From positions 6,370,001 to 6,434,000 of the forward strand of contig CM050672.1 in assembly GCA_027574665.1 (NCBI GenBank): a DNA stretch of 64,000 bases, given 5' to 3'. Below the pieces are notes generated by a model. It was not told where the DNA came from. It saw nothing but the letters and a program-made list of their open reading frames with translations, and made no database searches. The position numbers and the translations under genes are program-made. The first letter of the stretch is position 1. Every line of letters begins with the position of its first letter. This DNA comes from Rhynochetos jubatus. Lineage: Eukaryota; Chordata; Aves; Eurypygiformes; Rhynochetidae. Below, piece by piece: positions 31,321 to 43,735 of the stretch.

Positions 31321-31885
31321 TTGTGAAGCCCATTCTCATCTCTGTCAGTCAGATAAATTACCAGAACTCCTAGGAATTTGCCTTACAAGCTGCGCAGTAT
31401 TGTGACAAGTTGCACTGCTAAAGAAATGCCATTTACACAGTGGCAGCATCACGGTTTGCTATCACGCTGTAACAGTTATTTTTGCAGTGAGGGGATCTAC
31501 ACTCCTCTTACTCTGCAGTCACAGTAAATGTGTTTTTCACTTTCTTACCATGCTTAAAAATAGCATTAAGTTTTTGCTGATCACATGATTAAAAAAAAAA
31601 AAAAGCTAATTGAATGATGCAGGGAGTAAAAACATGTGGCACAGTAAAAACAAATTAGGTTCGCATATGTTTTGTGTAACCCTCAAGACTTGTCTGTATT
31701 AGATATCAGTAATGAAAAGAATATTAAACTCTAACAGCACAAAATACCATATGCTTAGGAATTCAGGGAGGAACAGCGTATTTGCGTTGGATGCTCCTGA
31801 ATGGAAAATGCCCACAAATAAGCATTTTTTCCTTTGCTGTGGAAAAAAACTATCGTTTCTCTACTTTTCAGTAACTTTCAGTAAG
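31321..31885. promoter_or_regulatory. Candidate conserved non-coding element with A-run
   Basis: This long AT-rich complex island contains GATAAATTACCAG, CTGTAACAGTTATTTTTGC, CATGCTTAAAAATAGC, GCTAATTGAATGATGC and GAATATTAAACTC. A 14-A run sits at 31591-31604 without a retroelement body next to it. No coding frame is evident. Confidence 0.34.
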
Positions 31886-32400
31886 TTTTCAGGTGCTGCC
31901 GCTGGGTCACTGGAAGCTGCTTGCGCGTTCACCCCGCACGGTGACTGCTGGCCCAGGGCTGCGGGAGCGGGGACACGCGTCGGGGACGGTGGGAGCAGCA
32001 GGCACAGGGGCTGCTGGACCCCGTGCAGCCAGTGCCTGCTGCAGGGGCACGGGCCAGGGCCAGGGCAGGCAGGGTTGCCAGGGTTGCCCGTGGCTCAGTG
32101 ACAGTCACGAGGAAACGGGCTTTGCCTTGGTTTTGCCCAGCGTACATGGGAGGCAGTGGGGAGCCATGCCCCAACCCTGCCTCCATCCCCATCCCAGTCC
32201 TATCTCCATCCCATTCCTATCCCCATCCCCTTTCCCAGCCTCATCCCCATCCATGTCCCCGTCCGTCCCATCTCATCGCGAGGCCCCCGGGTGCAGCCCC
32301 GAGCCCCAGGCGGGAGCGTGTGTTTATCCCTCCTGTTTACGAGCTGCGAGTGGGGATCCTCGGCGTGACTCACCGCCTGCAGCCACGAGTCAACCACAAC
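31886..32400. other. GC-rich block with simple sequence
   Basis: CpGs cluster near 31950-31995 and the CCATCCC-type tract follows at 32180. A TGACTCA word lies at 32366-32372. Frames up to 170 codons arise from the simple sequence. Confidence 0.45.
32180..32275. repeat. CATCCC-type low-complexity tract
   Basis: The + strand is a run of degenerate CCATCCC/CCTATCC units, almost entirely pyrimidine plus A. The proline/serine/isoleucine frames across it are artefacts. Confidence 0.85.
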
Positions 32401-33230
32401 TGTAACTTTCCAGTTTGCCTTGGAAAAAGGGGGGAGGGCAGTGCAAAGAGGGAGGAAGAGCTGGAAAACGTTAGGAAAAGGCAGCAAAGGCTCTAAAGAG
32501 ACCAGAGGCAGCTGAGAAAAACAACAAACAGTCTTAGAAGGATATTAACATTTTAACGAGAATTCCTTTAATTTAATCACAATAAGGTTCACCAAGAGGA
32601 GGAGGAAACAGAAAGCTTCATCTGAGCCCTTAATGAAAAAATCTTCATGCTACGGGCCAGTGCTCCTGCAATTAATTCCCCTTGGTGGAGCGTTTCCATG
32701 TGCACCTCCAGAGTCAGAGCTTTCACGCCTTGGCATTCGCAGAGCAACCGAGGGGATGGCAGAGATTTATCCGCTTTAATCTTCTGCATCTTCCTGTGAT
32801 GTTTGTGGCACCGCAGACATTGTCACGGCCGCTTGCTGGGACGTCCTGAGTGGAAACGTGAGGTGGCGCGAAGCTCTGCCCCATGGTCAAACATGACACG
32901 AGTCCCTGGGCACGGGGCTGTGAGCGGCAGGGACGCCTCGGGCGGCTGGGGACCCCAGAAATGGGGCGCTGACAAGGCACCAGCCACAGATGTCCGGGAA
33001 ATCCGGCTGTGTGCAGAAGGGAGCGGAAATGTGGCCAGGTCAGACCTGTGGCCGGGCACCTGTGTTGGTGGGAGCAGCATCTGCAGAGGCTCTGCTGGGA
33101 CCCCGCACCCCCGTCCTCTGAGACCCTTGGGATGGTCGCAGGGGGACTCAGGGTGAGATGTCCCCAGCGGGCAGGGTGACACTGCCCAGGGCAGCGGGGT
33201 GTCGCGTCTGAGCCAAGGAAGCTGCTTGGT
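32401..33230. other. Mixed block, no gene seen
   Basis: An AT-rich patch at 32510-32690 (CATTTTAACGAGAATTCC, GCAATTAATTCC) may be a small non-coding element. The rest is GC-rich with clashing frames. Confidence 0.4.
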
Positions 33231-33480
33231 AAGTGCTTCCCTCGCCCTGCCCCACAAATAAAATAAACTCATTTGGGTTTTACGTGGAAGCAGTGTTTTA
33301 CTGCCTCTGAGATCAGCCGTGGTGCAAGGGAGACGAAGTCAGACAATACAAATGACACGTCCTAAACGGCATTTTTAAAAGCTCAAGGCAAGCTTGTAAA
33401 GATTTTATTTGTATACGAGGCTGTAATGAATAAAGGAATTGGCATTGCCGCCTCCGCCACCCTCCAAGAGCCCTGTCTGC
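33231..33480. promoter_or_regulatory. Weak candidate regulatory island
   Basis: This AT-richer stretch (CACAAATAAAATAAAC, GATTTTATTTGTATACG) leads into a CpG cluster. No gene is seen. Confidence 0.25.
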
Positions 33481-33610
33481 TTTCCCCAAGTAAACGCACC
33501 AGGGAGCAGCGGCCGTGACGCCAGGCCCTCGACGCCCAGCCGGACGCGGCGTGGGGTTCGCTGCACGGCTGCACTTGGGGCTTGGGCAGAGGCAGCTCCG
33601 AGAGGATCTC
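33481..33610. promoter_or_regulatory. Short CpG cluster
   Basis: About a dozen CpGs occur within ~80 bp (GACGCGGCGTGGGG included). It is too short for a formal CpG island. Confidence 0.28.
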
Positions 33611-34040
33611 ATACCCCCCCAGTCTTAGGGAGCAGAGCTGGGGGCACCTCTCCCCATCACCCCACACTGCCCAGCTCTCCTCACAGCCCAGAGCAAAGCC
33701 GCTGCTGGCGCTGCTGGTGACAAGGTGCTCCGGCTTTGGGCTTAGTGCTTTGGGAAACATTTTAACAAAACCATATTTTGCATTTAACCATTTTCCTTGG
33801 GGAAAAAGCAGGGTGCAGAGATGCTGAGTGCCCAGGCAGGGCTGTCCTGAAGTGCTCAGCCAGGATGGTTGCGCGGTGCCCTGCTCTGAGCCCGGCTGCC
33901 ACCCCTGTGCCCACATCCCAGCTCCCTGGGAGGCTCCTGCCCCCCCCCGCCTCAGCCTCCCCAGCACAAAATCCACCCCTGCCCTTTCCCAGACATCCTT
34001 CCCAGGCTGCGCAGGGTGATTTCACCACGCTAATCCCGGG
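33611..34040. other. GC-rich block, nothing seen
   Basis: Short clashing frames only. An AT patch lies at 33760-33800. A C-run lies near 33940. Confidence 0.45.
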
Positions 34041-34240
34041 CAACTGCTGAACCATTGTCTGCCCAGCGCTGAGCTAGGATATTATGGCTGGGAAAACTTC
34101 CTTCCAAACTGCAAGCTGGGTGAACAGAACTTGTTTAAAATAGCTGCTTTAACAAACAAACACGGCCAGCTCCATTTCCATCAGCATCTCCCCTCCTCAA
34201 ACATCAACATTTACGTTTCGGTAACAGGAGACTGCCTTTA
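34041..34240. promoter_or_regulatory. Weak candidate regulatory island
   Basis: This AT-richer sequence contains GATATTATGGC, GTTTAAAATAGC, TTTAACAAACAAAC and CAACATTTACG. The texture is suggestive only. Confidence 0.25.
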
Positions 34241-36540
34241 AAGCTGCCACAGCCATGGCCATGCTGATCCTCAGGGCTCTTCCCTGCATTACTGGCAAAG
34301 GGCAGGAGAGAGGAAGCCACTGAATGGCCAATTTGTGCACTGACAGAATCCCAGGCATCCCCGCATAGGTGCTGCCAGCAGCACCCCCACCAGCACCCGC
34401 TCCCCGGACCTCAGCTCCACAGGGTGCCTGCAGAGCGAGGGGCACCACGGGTACCCCAGGAATGGGCTGGTGTTTCTGGATGCGTTCCCCAGGGTGGGAA
34501 GGAGCATTGCTGTCAGAAAGCCCGTGAACCACAAACCATCCCGAGGACGGACTTTGAAGCCCACATTGTTTTCATTTGGATGTTATTATTAAAAAAGTCA
34601 CTTGCATGTTTTCTGGTAAAACAGTTTGCTGAAATGTTTCCTCTTCTCCTCCAGCTCAGACCAGAAACCGACGGCAGCACACATGGGGCTTGATCCTGCG
34701 GCATGTGGGCAAGGGGCAAAATGGGATGGAGGTGCACTCGGCTCAGCAAAGACCCCTGCGAGTAACCAGGCGGAGGTGGGAGAGGGCCAGTGGCCACCCA
34801 AGTGTCCTGGGCACCAAGGGCTGGGTGACCGTGGGGTGCCCAACATTGCAGGTCCTGCAGCTGAGGCTGGAGCTTGCAAAGGGCAGGGCCTCTCTGGGAT
34901 GCTGAAATGCAGCTGGATTTCCAGCACCATGCAGGCAGAGGAAAGAGGATTTGTGGAAGAAGCAGCTGCTCAGAAGAAGATGCTCCCACTGCTTGAGGTG
35001 CCACCGGGGAGCAGTCGCCTGCCTGGGCAGCACAGCACCGCACACCCAGCACTGCTGATCCCACAGGGCAAGGTGAAGCTCAGCTCATCTTTAGTGGCTG
35101 TGGCCCAAGGCAGCACTGGGGAGCTCATGTCAGAGCCCAAGGCAGCTGGGTCCCTGCAGCAGCCAGGCCATGGGCTTCTCCGATGCCAGCCAGCCCACAC
35201 AGGGGTAACACAGAGTGAAGCTGTCACAGTGCTGCAGAGAAATCATGTATGGGGTATGGGATAAAACTAAACACTTGGGCTTGTGCAAAAAAGAAGGGTG
35301 GTGTTGTGACAGGCAGGGAACCGAGGGGGCTGCCACTGCCTTTCCAGGCCAGTTCTTGGGAAGAAAGGATGGTCTGTGCTTTGGAAACCACTTTCACCAA
35401 CTGGTAAACCCAGAGGATCCCTGCTTCTCAGCTGGAAACTACCCCTCCAACAGAGCAAATTAATTATGTCCCAAAGACAGTGTGAGAAGCAGTGAGGAGG
35501 TCAGCTGGAAGCTGCGCTGAGTCCTCTCACACCAAGGGCCAAGTTCCACTTCACATGACATCAGTGGGCACTTTGACTGCGATGCCAGTGTAATAGGGGT
35601 CTGTCCTGGGTGCAGACAGCTGCCTTTACAGAGAGGAGAAAATCCAGGCCTCTGGATGGTGCTCCCAGCGCAAACGGTTCCCTCCCTGCTCTGCATTTGC
35701 GAGGGGATTTGGAGTGCATCACCCTGCGCTGCACTGCAGGCAGGCTCTGCCCTTGGCACTCACGCGGCATTCCGAGCCACTCACCAGGACAGCGATGCTG
35801 TGTCCGGAGGGCCACGGCAAGGACAGGACATCCTTCTGCCTCTCCTGCATGCTGGCTGGTAGTGGGGGCTGCCCAGGGTGGGCGGTGGGCAACTGAGTGT
35901 GTGCAGAATCCCTTTGCCCTTGGGAGAGGGTGAGTGTGGCCACGTGAGATGCTTTCAGCCCTGTGGTCTGGGGACAGGGCTGGCAGAGAGCTGTCCCTGG
36001 GGCCTCTCCTCCACCAGGACTGAGGACAGGACAAAGTCCTCCCTGATGGAGACCATTTCATCACATTAAACAGCTCGGGGCGGCACCTCCTGTGGGTGTT
36101 GGTGCTTTGCTGGGTGATGCTCCGTGCTTGCAGCCCTGTGGGACATGCAGCAGCCCAGGATGGATGCGTGCAGCTCCCTCCTTGTGCTGAGACGGGCAGT
36201 GCCATCCCTGTGGATGTGGTGAAGAAGATGGGGAGTGGCACAGGAACAGAGGGAGAAGAGACCCAGTGCCAGCCCTGGGGGACACCACAGTTCTCCCTGA
36301 CCACGGTCGTACATCTGTGTGCTCAGCCTTGGCATTTCAGCTTCCTGCACCTCTTTTTGCTTCAGCCCATCGAGCCCTGCCTGCCTGCCACGCGGGATGG
36401 GGACATTCCTCCTGGCCCCGAGCAGGGCAGCGCGGATGATGGGCACAGGTCCGACACGGTTTGTCTGAGCTCCCGGTGCCGGCAGCGCCAGGCAGCCGTG
36501 CACGAGCTGGGGAGGCCTCGCGCCGCGCGCTGCCTCCCCT
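34241..36540. other. Long GC-rich block, no gene seen
   Basis: Open frames of 183-247 codons occur on both strands (for example 34626-35264 + and 35561-36304 -). They overlap each other, lack domains and lack convincing splice boundaries. Small AT patches lie at 34555-34630 and 35450-35480. CpGs concentrate near 36440-36540. Confidence 0.5.
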
Positions 36541-36660
36541 GAGAGCAGCACTCAGGTTACACTTGAGATAGTGAAGTGGCAGCAAAATGGGTTTAATTTA
36601 TTTACTTTTTAAATGTAATGATGGAAAACAAAACATGTTGCAAAAGTTGTTTGTTTCGTA
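36541..36660. promoter_or_regulatory. Small AT-rich island
   Basis: GGTTTAATTTATTTACTTTT followed by AAATGTAATGATGG forms a short AT-rich patch beside a CpG cluster. No gene is seen. Confidence 0.22.
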
Positions 36661-37690
36661 CCAGCTCTGCACAGACCCACTGAGGAAGGAGTGGCTCCTG
36701 GCAGCTCCCGCTCTTCAGAGACCAGCGATTACTGAGCCGACACGCTGTGCCAAGGACCAGACGGCTGCTGGAGACACCCTCCCTCCCCAGGGGCTGCGCG
36801 GAGCACGGCTGAGCCTTGGAGCGAGCCATCTCCCCAGCAAGGGTGCTGGCACCCGCAGGGGCTCCCGGGGCCGGCCGGGCTGCACCCCCACTGCCGTGTG
36901 GAGGCATAGGTGCCACAGGGAGGACCCAGGCTTCAGGGAGCCTGAGCGAGCGATGAAGGCGGAGGGAGCTGTAAGCGAAGGGCGTGCTCCTGCACACCCT
37001 CCAGCAACACCCTTTTTTTTGCCTCGTGTCTGCAGCAGGGCTTGGCACTCCTCCAGACTGGGCACGGGGCAGGGGTGATGTCGGGAGTGCGTCTGCCCTG
37101 CGCCTCTCGGGCGAAGAGGCACCCACCAATGCAGCCTGCACCTCCCAAGGCAGGAGGAGGTGTGGATGAGGGGGCAGCAGTTGGCAGAGCCCACCTGCCC
37201 TGCCAGCAGTGCGAGGGCTGGCAGGGCATGGGGACCTGGTGTGGGGCAACTGCTCTGGTGAGGGGCTAGAAAGCGTCACGAGGTTGGGGCTGGGTCGTGT
37301 GGGAGGGAAGGTGGCTGGTGGTGTCCTGAAAGCCGGGCCCCAAGATGCACTGTGAGACACCGTCCCCTTGGTCCAAACTTTCCCGTGGCACCGTCAGCCC
37401 TTAAAATTTATGACAGATCACTGAGCCTGGGCATTGTCAAGCGCCTAATTGAAAACACTATAAAGGCAACACGGCAACACGGCCTGGGAGCCCGATGCTG
37501 ATGGCCACGCGGGTGCCCCATTGGACCGGGGTCCCGCACGGCACAGCTGGTGTGCAGTGGTGGTGGGTCCTGTTCGCTGGGCACGGCCAGCCCCCAGGTC
37601 CATCCCGATCAGGCATCTGTGGGCAAGGGAGAGGCCCTGGGGAAACCTCCCACAGACGTGCTGCCTCCCGCGCGGGAGGGTGCTCTTTCC
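36661..37690. other. GC-rich block, no gene seen
   Basis: A 252-codon minus-strand frame (36602-37360) and a 163-codon plus-strand frame overlap and neither is recognised. Two copies of GGCAACAC occur near 37465-37480. Confidence 0.5.
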
Positions 37691-37900
37691 CAGAACTTTG
37701 GTTAGGAGATACTCATGAGTTAATTAATCCTTGAGTTTTTAAGCAGAGACATATTTATGAGCCTTGTAAGAGGCTGGGGCCTGGAGAGACATTTCTTTAT
37801 TCTTCCTCCAGCTCAGCTGAAGGAAACCATAAGGGGAAAGAGCGACTGAGCCACGAAAGCATGGAAGATAGATTTCGGGCTGGTGATGGGGAAATAAAAC
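37691..37900. promoter_or_regulatory. Candidate regulatory island with TTAATTAA
   Basis: TTAATTAATCC at 37720-37730 matches the word at 27281 in the 27-kb candidate element. The following 180 bp is moderately AT-rich and unique. Confidence 0.28.
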
Positions 37901-38860
37901 CCAACTTGCCTGGGTGGGAATGGTGGCCAAGTGACAGCTCCCTTCCCTCTCCTTTGTCTTCTCATCCTTTGTCTACAGGGTGCTTGCTAGAGCCTGGCGG
38001 CTGGATGCCGGGGTATCTCCAGCGTTTGAAGTGCATATGTGAAGCACACATGTGGTGTGAATGCCCACCACGAGCTGGAGGGGCTGGCTGTCGTGGTCCC
38101 ACTGCCCCTCCCCAGCAGCACACAGCCCCCGTTGGTGGGCTGGGCTTCAGGGTGCAAGTTCGATCCCATGAGTTCCCAGCAGCTGGAACCACCCAAAGAA
38201 CAGTTTGCGAGGGTACAGGCAGGGACCGTGCTGCCTGCAGCTCCCTCATCACAGCCTCCTCAGCACCCAGCTCTCTCCTCGCATCCGCCCTGCCCTGAGA
38301 GGGGCAGGGTCACCTCTGATTTCTTTCCCCGCACACTGCTGCAGGGATCCTCTCCAGCCCCTGCTCAAACACTCCTGCGTTCACTTTGCAGCTCTCCAAA
38401 CTGCACCATAAGGGGAGTCGTGGAAGTGGAAGGTGTTAAACCAGCTCCTCGTTCCCTGCAATTCTCATGTGCCGTCTCCCGGCACCAGTGAGCGAGCTCT
38501 GGCCCCAGGAGCCTGGCTTCCCCTGCCAAGTGAATCTGACGGGCCTTTCTCCCCAGAGATCCGGGACACGGCTGCGAGCGGGTGGAAGTTGCCATTGCTC
38601 GGCTGCAGCCAGGGGAGCAGAGGAGCGCAGCAACGCTGATTACATCAGCGGCGACGCCGATGGAAAACCAAGAGTGGAAGAAACATCCGCTGTGCTTTCA
38701 CTGGGCATCGCAAGCAGCTGAGAAAGTGCGTGACAGGGGCTACAAGACCCTGGGCAGGGTGCATTTTTCCAGGCTAAGAGCTTGGAAGTGAGGCTATTTT
38801 GCTTTATCCCTTTTCTCAGAGCGAGCTGCTTATGACATTCCCTGTCTCCCTGCAATCACC
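37901..38860. other. Mixed to GC-rich block, no gene seen
   Basis: Frames up to 150 codons occur on both strands. No domain, repeat or RNA gene is seen. A tRNA B-box-like GTTCGATCC near 38159 has no matching A box upstream. Confidence 0.5.
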
Positions 38861-39260
38861 GGGTTATCTGTCCACCTCAAATGATGCTTCCTCAGCTTTA
38901 CTGCGCATCTTGGCCAATAGCGGCAGAGAAATGTGGCCACCACATGTTGGCAGCAATTGAATCCTGGGCACATTTTTTCTCTGCACAGCCTTTAAGCTGT
39001 GGGAACCATTTCAAAGGAAACCATTCCCCCTATAACATGCTTGTGATCTGAAGATGTCTATTTAGATGGCAGCCCGGCATTAATTTAGCAATTCACTACA
39101 GAGTTTGGCGTGATGTTTAAAGCACTAAAATAAATTGTGGTGAAGTCGTTTCCCTCAAACCAGATTGTGTGGTTTACATTATTTGTCAACCTTAAGTACA
39201 ACTGGCATGTTTGTATCACTCATGCAAAGCCCCATTGTGCCTCTCTAGAAGGGGGAAGAA
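38861..39260. promoter_or_regulatory. Strong candidate conserved non-coding element
   Basis: This complex AT-rich island contains CAGCAATTGAATCC, GGCATTAATTTAGCAATTC, GTTTAAAGCACTAAAATAAATTG and GTTTACATTATTTGTC. Distinct motif-like words are spread over ~300 bp with no repeat and no long open frame. Conservation is untested. Confidence 0.4.
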
Positions 39261-40560
39261 TCCGCACAGAAACGCATCCAAGTTCCTGCCCCGGCAGCCT
39301 CATGTCCCTGGGAGATCTGCCCCGGAGGCACGCAGCCCAACGGGCTGGAAGAGAGCCTGGGCTTTCCTCAGGATGATGGGTGTTAAGTGCAGGCTCATAT
39401 AGGTTATATTACAAAGGGCTGTTTTAATCAGACGCAGATTTGTACTTTCTGCCTGCGGTGCCTAAAATCCACTGAGCTGCAATGACTTAGACACGCACAC
39501 ACGAGCGCACACACATGTGCACGGGGCTGCATGGGTCACCCGGGCGGCTGCTCGCCCACTGAGGATGGTGCCCATCACCGGTACCAGGTGACAGCCTGCC
39601 GCGCTGCCCCGCGCTCAGTGGCCTCTTGCCCTGCCTGGCGTGCCCAGAGCCTGCAGGGAGGGAAGGGGCAGGTGAGGAGGAGGCTGCCCCAAGCCTCTCA
39701 GGTGCTTTGGGGCTGCCTTCTGGCAGCTCCACTCTCTCCAGGAGGTTGGTATGATGCCCCAGCCACTCAGGCAGCCAAAGGATGAGCTGAGGATGCCGGT
39801 CTCACTCAGGGGATGTCTGGGGTGTTTGCCAGCCGTGCCCGGACTGTCGCAACACCACCAGACCTGGCTGCTTCTCTGCCCTTGGCTATGGGTGTGCCAC
39901 GGGGACGTGTGCAGGGTCAGGCAGGGACAACATGCTGGCACTTTCACCCACACCGCCGGGAGCAGGTTGGTGGGTGTGCTGTGGTGCTGTGCCAGCCTCT
40001 GGGTGAGCAGGTGGGATCCTGCCTGTGGTCTCCATGCTTTATCCCTTCCTTCCCAAGCCCTGGATGGCTGTCACAGCTTCCCGTACACAAGCTGGCTGGC
40101 AGTGCCCAGGGTGTTTCATCCAGTCCTCCACACACTAATGCCAGAAGAGCTGTCCCGTGGGAAGCAGCCAAGGCTTGGCACTGACACAACTGCGCTGCAC
40201 GTCTCCTCCAGCCCCTGGTAGCTTTTGCAGGCTCTCAAGGAGGGTGCTTTCGACACCCTTGAGCCACCCCCAGGGTGTTGAGACCATAGGGCAGCTCTGC
40301 TCTGTGGGGAAGGGGCAACCTCCCCACCCTCCACTCTAATGGTCTCACTGCCTGCCTGGGGGATCACTGTCTAGTGGCCAAGGGCCCTCTGTCTCCCACT
40401 GCCCTGACCCCTCCGCCACCCAGCCCCTCCTCCGCAGGGCTCGGGACCCTGTTCGGAGCACGTTCCCCACCGTGCTCCCCGGAACAGCTCAGCAGGCGTG
40501 TGCCCTCCGTGCTCTCCTCCCACAGTTCACCGCATGGCAGCGTACACTCAGAGAGCAGGA
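39261..40560. other. GC-rich block, no gene seen
   Basis: A short AT patch lies at 39390-39440 and a CA-rich simple sequence at 39489. Frames up to 156 codons overlap on both strands and are not accepted. Confidence 0.5.
39489..39522. repeat. Short CA-rich simple sequence
   Basis: Alternating purine-pyrimidine sequence of ACACGCACACACGAGCGCAC type runs for ~34 bp with interruptions. Confidence 0.75.
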
Positions 40561-40885
40561 GCTCGGCAGCTGCATTTCTTCTGCAGCATCTCTGAATTGT
40601 AAAAGACACCCAATATTCTGGAAATTGAATTCAGACAATAAAAAAACTGTGCTGCTCCCAAGAGCCGTCCCTGTGTGCTCTGGCTGTGTACATGTTTGTG
40701 CTTTCATTGGACGACGGCAGAAACTCCCTTGCTCATATGAAAATTCAAAGGGATGGAGCAAAAGCGGGGCCAGGCTGCACAGACATCTGGCAGCACCGGC
40801 TGCAGCCTCTGAATGCCGATGCCCGTCCGCTCTCATACCCCACGGCCCTGGCAGCCGCCCAGCCAGCACCCAGGTAGCCTGTGCA
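40561..40885. other. Mixed sequence, nothing certain
   Basis: An AT-rich stretch at 40590-40650 (GGAAATTGAATTCAGAC) may be a small element. No gene is seen. Confidence 0.35.
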
Positions 40886-41090
40886 GCGCTTGGCCTCGGC
40901 AATACATTAGATGAGACATTGCCCAGTACAAACACATCGTACTAAGGGCAGCACAAAAGCTCCCAGCCACGGCATTAAATAATTGTCACATTTTTCTTCT
41001 GTAAGGATTAACGTTCCTGCTAACCTTGCAAACCTTCATTGAACTATTGTCACCCCCCGAAACGCAGCACAATCGCCAAGGGATTAGGGT
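40886..41090. promoter_or_regulatory. Strong candidate conserved non-coding element
   Basis: This compact island contains CATTAAATAATTGTCAC, GGATTAACG, CTTCATTGAACTATTGTC and CAATCGCCAAGGGATTAGG. ATTGTC/ATTGAAC words are SOX-like, and GGATTA is OTX/PITX-like. The right edge becomes CpG-containing. Conservation is inferred from texture. Confidence 0.4.
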
Positions 41091-43200
41091 GTCTGCGGAG
41101 CAGCCTGTCCTCGCTATTGTGCGCTCCCGGCGGGGTGAGGAAATCCTGCGACATCAGCCGATAAGTCCCTGCTGTGGGGACGCCAAATTCACTGCAGGGC
41201 CATGCGCAAGGCAGCCCTGTGGGAGCTGGGAGCTGAACGCCGGCGGTGGCACCCAGGACCTGCCCCTCCAACGTGATGTTGGCTGGCAGCACAGCCATGA
41301 GCTGGTGGCACTCGTGCTTGGGGTGGCCCTCCTGGCATGGGCAACTGCTGCCATGGGCACCAGGGAGCCCAGCGGGGTCCCAGCCCCAGCCCCTCCCGGC
41401 AGCAGGTCTCCCCACTCAGCTCTGCCGGCATCTGGCCACTGCCCGCACCAGGCTTCTGGGCCTCCTAAGCCAGGCATAAATCTGCACACTGAGGAAATCC
41501 CATAAAAATTTAACAGGAAATACGGAGCCATAAAGGGAAGCTCTTGGCATTTCTTGCCGGCTGTCGGCAATGCCCGCTGCGCGTGCTGCGCTCAGGCACC
41601 TGGCAGCTGCAGCAGGACCTTGGCTGGGACAGACTGGATTAGCAGCTAGTTCCCACGGCCCTCCCTTCGGAGCGGGAGGAGAGTTGTACAGCAGCAACAC
41701 AGACTGATGCTCTGGGGAGCAGGACTTCAGTGTCTGCAGAACTCAGTCACACAGACACACAGCACAGGCAGAAGCTGTGTTGCAAGGATGCAAGAGAGAC
41801 ACAAGATTTATGCACGTAGGTCCCAGGAGGGTCTTACAGTGCTTATAAATGACAATACATATTGTCGTCCCAACCTCCATGTTCAGTAGCAAAGGAAAAG
41901 AAGTGGGAAGTGTCTCCAGCTCTGGAGCCATTGCACAATAACAGAGAATGGAAAACAACCTCATCTGCTTGTCCCCGACATTGGCATCCCCACTCCCACG
42001 GCACTTTCCCAAGAGAAAGAATCGTCCCCTCCAGAGACAAACGGGGAGGATGGAGGGAGAGGAGAGTCCAGAGAGTGTGGTGCACAGGGAGAAGAGCTCA
42101 GCATACTCCTGATGTGCCGAGTTTGGACTGCTCAACCAGCAAACACCAAGTGCCTGCTCCAGTCCTCTGCTCAGTGCAGATAAGGTCTCTTCCAGACAGG
42201 GTGAAGTCCCCACCATGGGTGGGTGTTGGGTTTTGGGCATTCATTTCCAGCAAAGGTCTTGAGCAGGCTCTTGGAGAGAGGGCTGGGCTGGGGTTGTCTC
42301 TTCCAGACCTGCAAGAAGAGGAGCTGCAATGGCAAGAGCAGCATCTGGACCCCACAGCCCAGCAGCATCTGAACTTGCCAGCTCTTTGGCAGGGCACTCG
42401 GCATTTGGAAGCCAGCACTTGCTCATTGTTACTGCTGTGCAATGGGATTTCATGCTAGTTTTTCATCAGCTTTGCACGTGTTTGATGGTACAAATAGGCG
42501 CTGAACCTCCCCACAAGTGACAGCAGCCTGGCTGCCCAGGGCCCATTGGGGTTTTGGAGGAAAGATGTCCGTTCTCATCCAGCAACTCACTGTATTCTCT
42601 GTACAAATGGGGAAATTTGGGCTTCTCTTTTCTGGTGTCATGGCAGGGAAACGGCTTCTCCCTCTGCCCTGGGGACATGCAGGTGGCCACCTGTGGGAAA
42701 AGAGCACTCCTAAAACATGTCTTCCGCAAGGAAGTTCACGACAAATGGGATGCCAGCATGAACATAAAGAAAAAGAGCAGGTCACCCAAAGGCCAAGTGA
42801 ATTTCCTTCTCCTTGGGCTTTGCCAGCAAGGGGCAGCCAGTGTCCTGGGGAGCGGTGTGGGTGGCCATGGCACCCTCCAGGACTGCACTGGTGATACTGT
42901 CCTTGTCACCGTCTCCCAGGGGTACTCCTCGGGGCAGGTGCTGAGAGTTTGGCTGGTGGTTGGCCACACAGCAGCCGGGACCTCCCACTGTTAAATCCTG
43001 CAGCAGGATCTTTCCCTGGACACCTCAGCTGTAGGTGTTGTGGGCTTTGCACTTCAATCTGTTTTGCTTCCTCTGGAGCAGCTTTGAGAGACGAGTCCTG
43101 CAGCCAAGCTGGCTCTTCTCGGACTATTCTCATGAGGCTGAAATGAGCAGAGAAGGACTGGCTGGAGACACTTAGAGCCTCACCTGTGCTGCTGCGGGAC
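41091..43200. other. Long mixed block, no gene seen
   Basis: Frames of 100-198 codons occur on both strands with much overlap. None is recognised. An AT patch lies at 41495-41530. Nothing else is visible. Confidence 0.48.
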
Positions 43201-43459
43201 TGCTTCTCATCGAACTCTTCTCAGACGATCCCTCATTTTAATTTTCAGAAGCAGGTGGTGGCTCTGGTTACCAGGATCCATCCTGAGACATCTGGAGGGA
43301 GGCTGATTTTCAGGAGATAGCAGCAGATGGGCTTAGTGCTTGTTGAAAATTAGGCCCTTTCTATGTCATCCTGAAGTTTCTAGTGTGCTTTGAAAATACA
43401 AGTGGCTGCAAACCCCTCCGTTTTCCATAGGCAGGAGGTGGTGATGAGCCTGCTTTGCT
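43201..43459. other. Mixed sequence, nothing seen
   Basis: This is unique, moderately AT-rich sequence leading into a CpG-rich patch. Confidence 0.4.
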
Positions 43460-43735
43460 GGCCTGGCTCCTGCGCGGGGCAGAGCGCAGCGCAGACCAGC
43501 GCCGGGCCACGCGCACGCAACCGCCGCAGTGAAACCGGGAAAGTTTCACTGGGTTCATTTTTCACCAGAGAAGGTCATGAGGTCCTGGATGGGTGTTCCA
43601 CGCTGGGAGGAGAAGTCGGCTAATGCCAGCGCAGCCACCAGCGTGGCGGTCCGAGCCGCCGGCAGGCTGGGGCAGGCGGGAGTCCCCGTTTCGCCCGGCT
43701 CAGCGTGACCGATGGCTATTGGCTATTACGGAGCT
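43460..43735. promoter_or_regulatory. Candidate CpG island
   Basis: About 27 CpGs occur in 275 bp at roughly 62% GC by eye, so observed/expected is near 1. The left third is the densest (GCGCGGGGCAGAGCGCAGCG). It is followed by a 500-bp AT-rich island and then a second CpG island at 44.4 kb. I find no TATA box and no recognised exon. Direction of any transcription is unknown. Confidence 0.48.

Noticed and set aside
34626..36304. Frames of 212 (+) and 247 (-) codons
   Set aside because: No domains, overlapping frames on the other strand and no convincing splice or promoter context.
38150..38180. tRNA B-box-like GTTCGATCC
   Set aside because: No A box at the right distance and no cloverleaf can be drawn.
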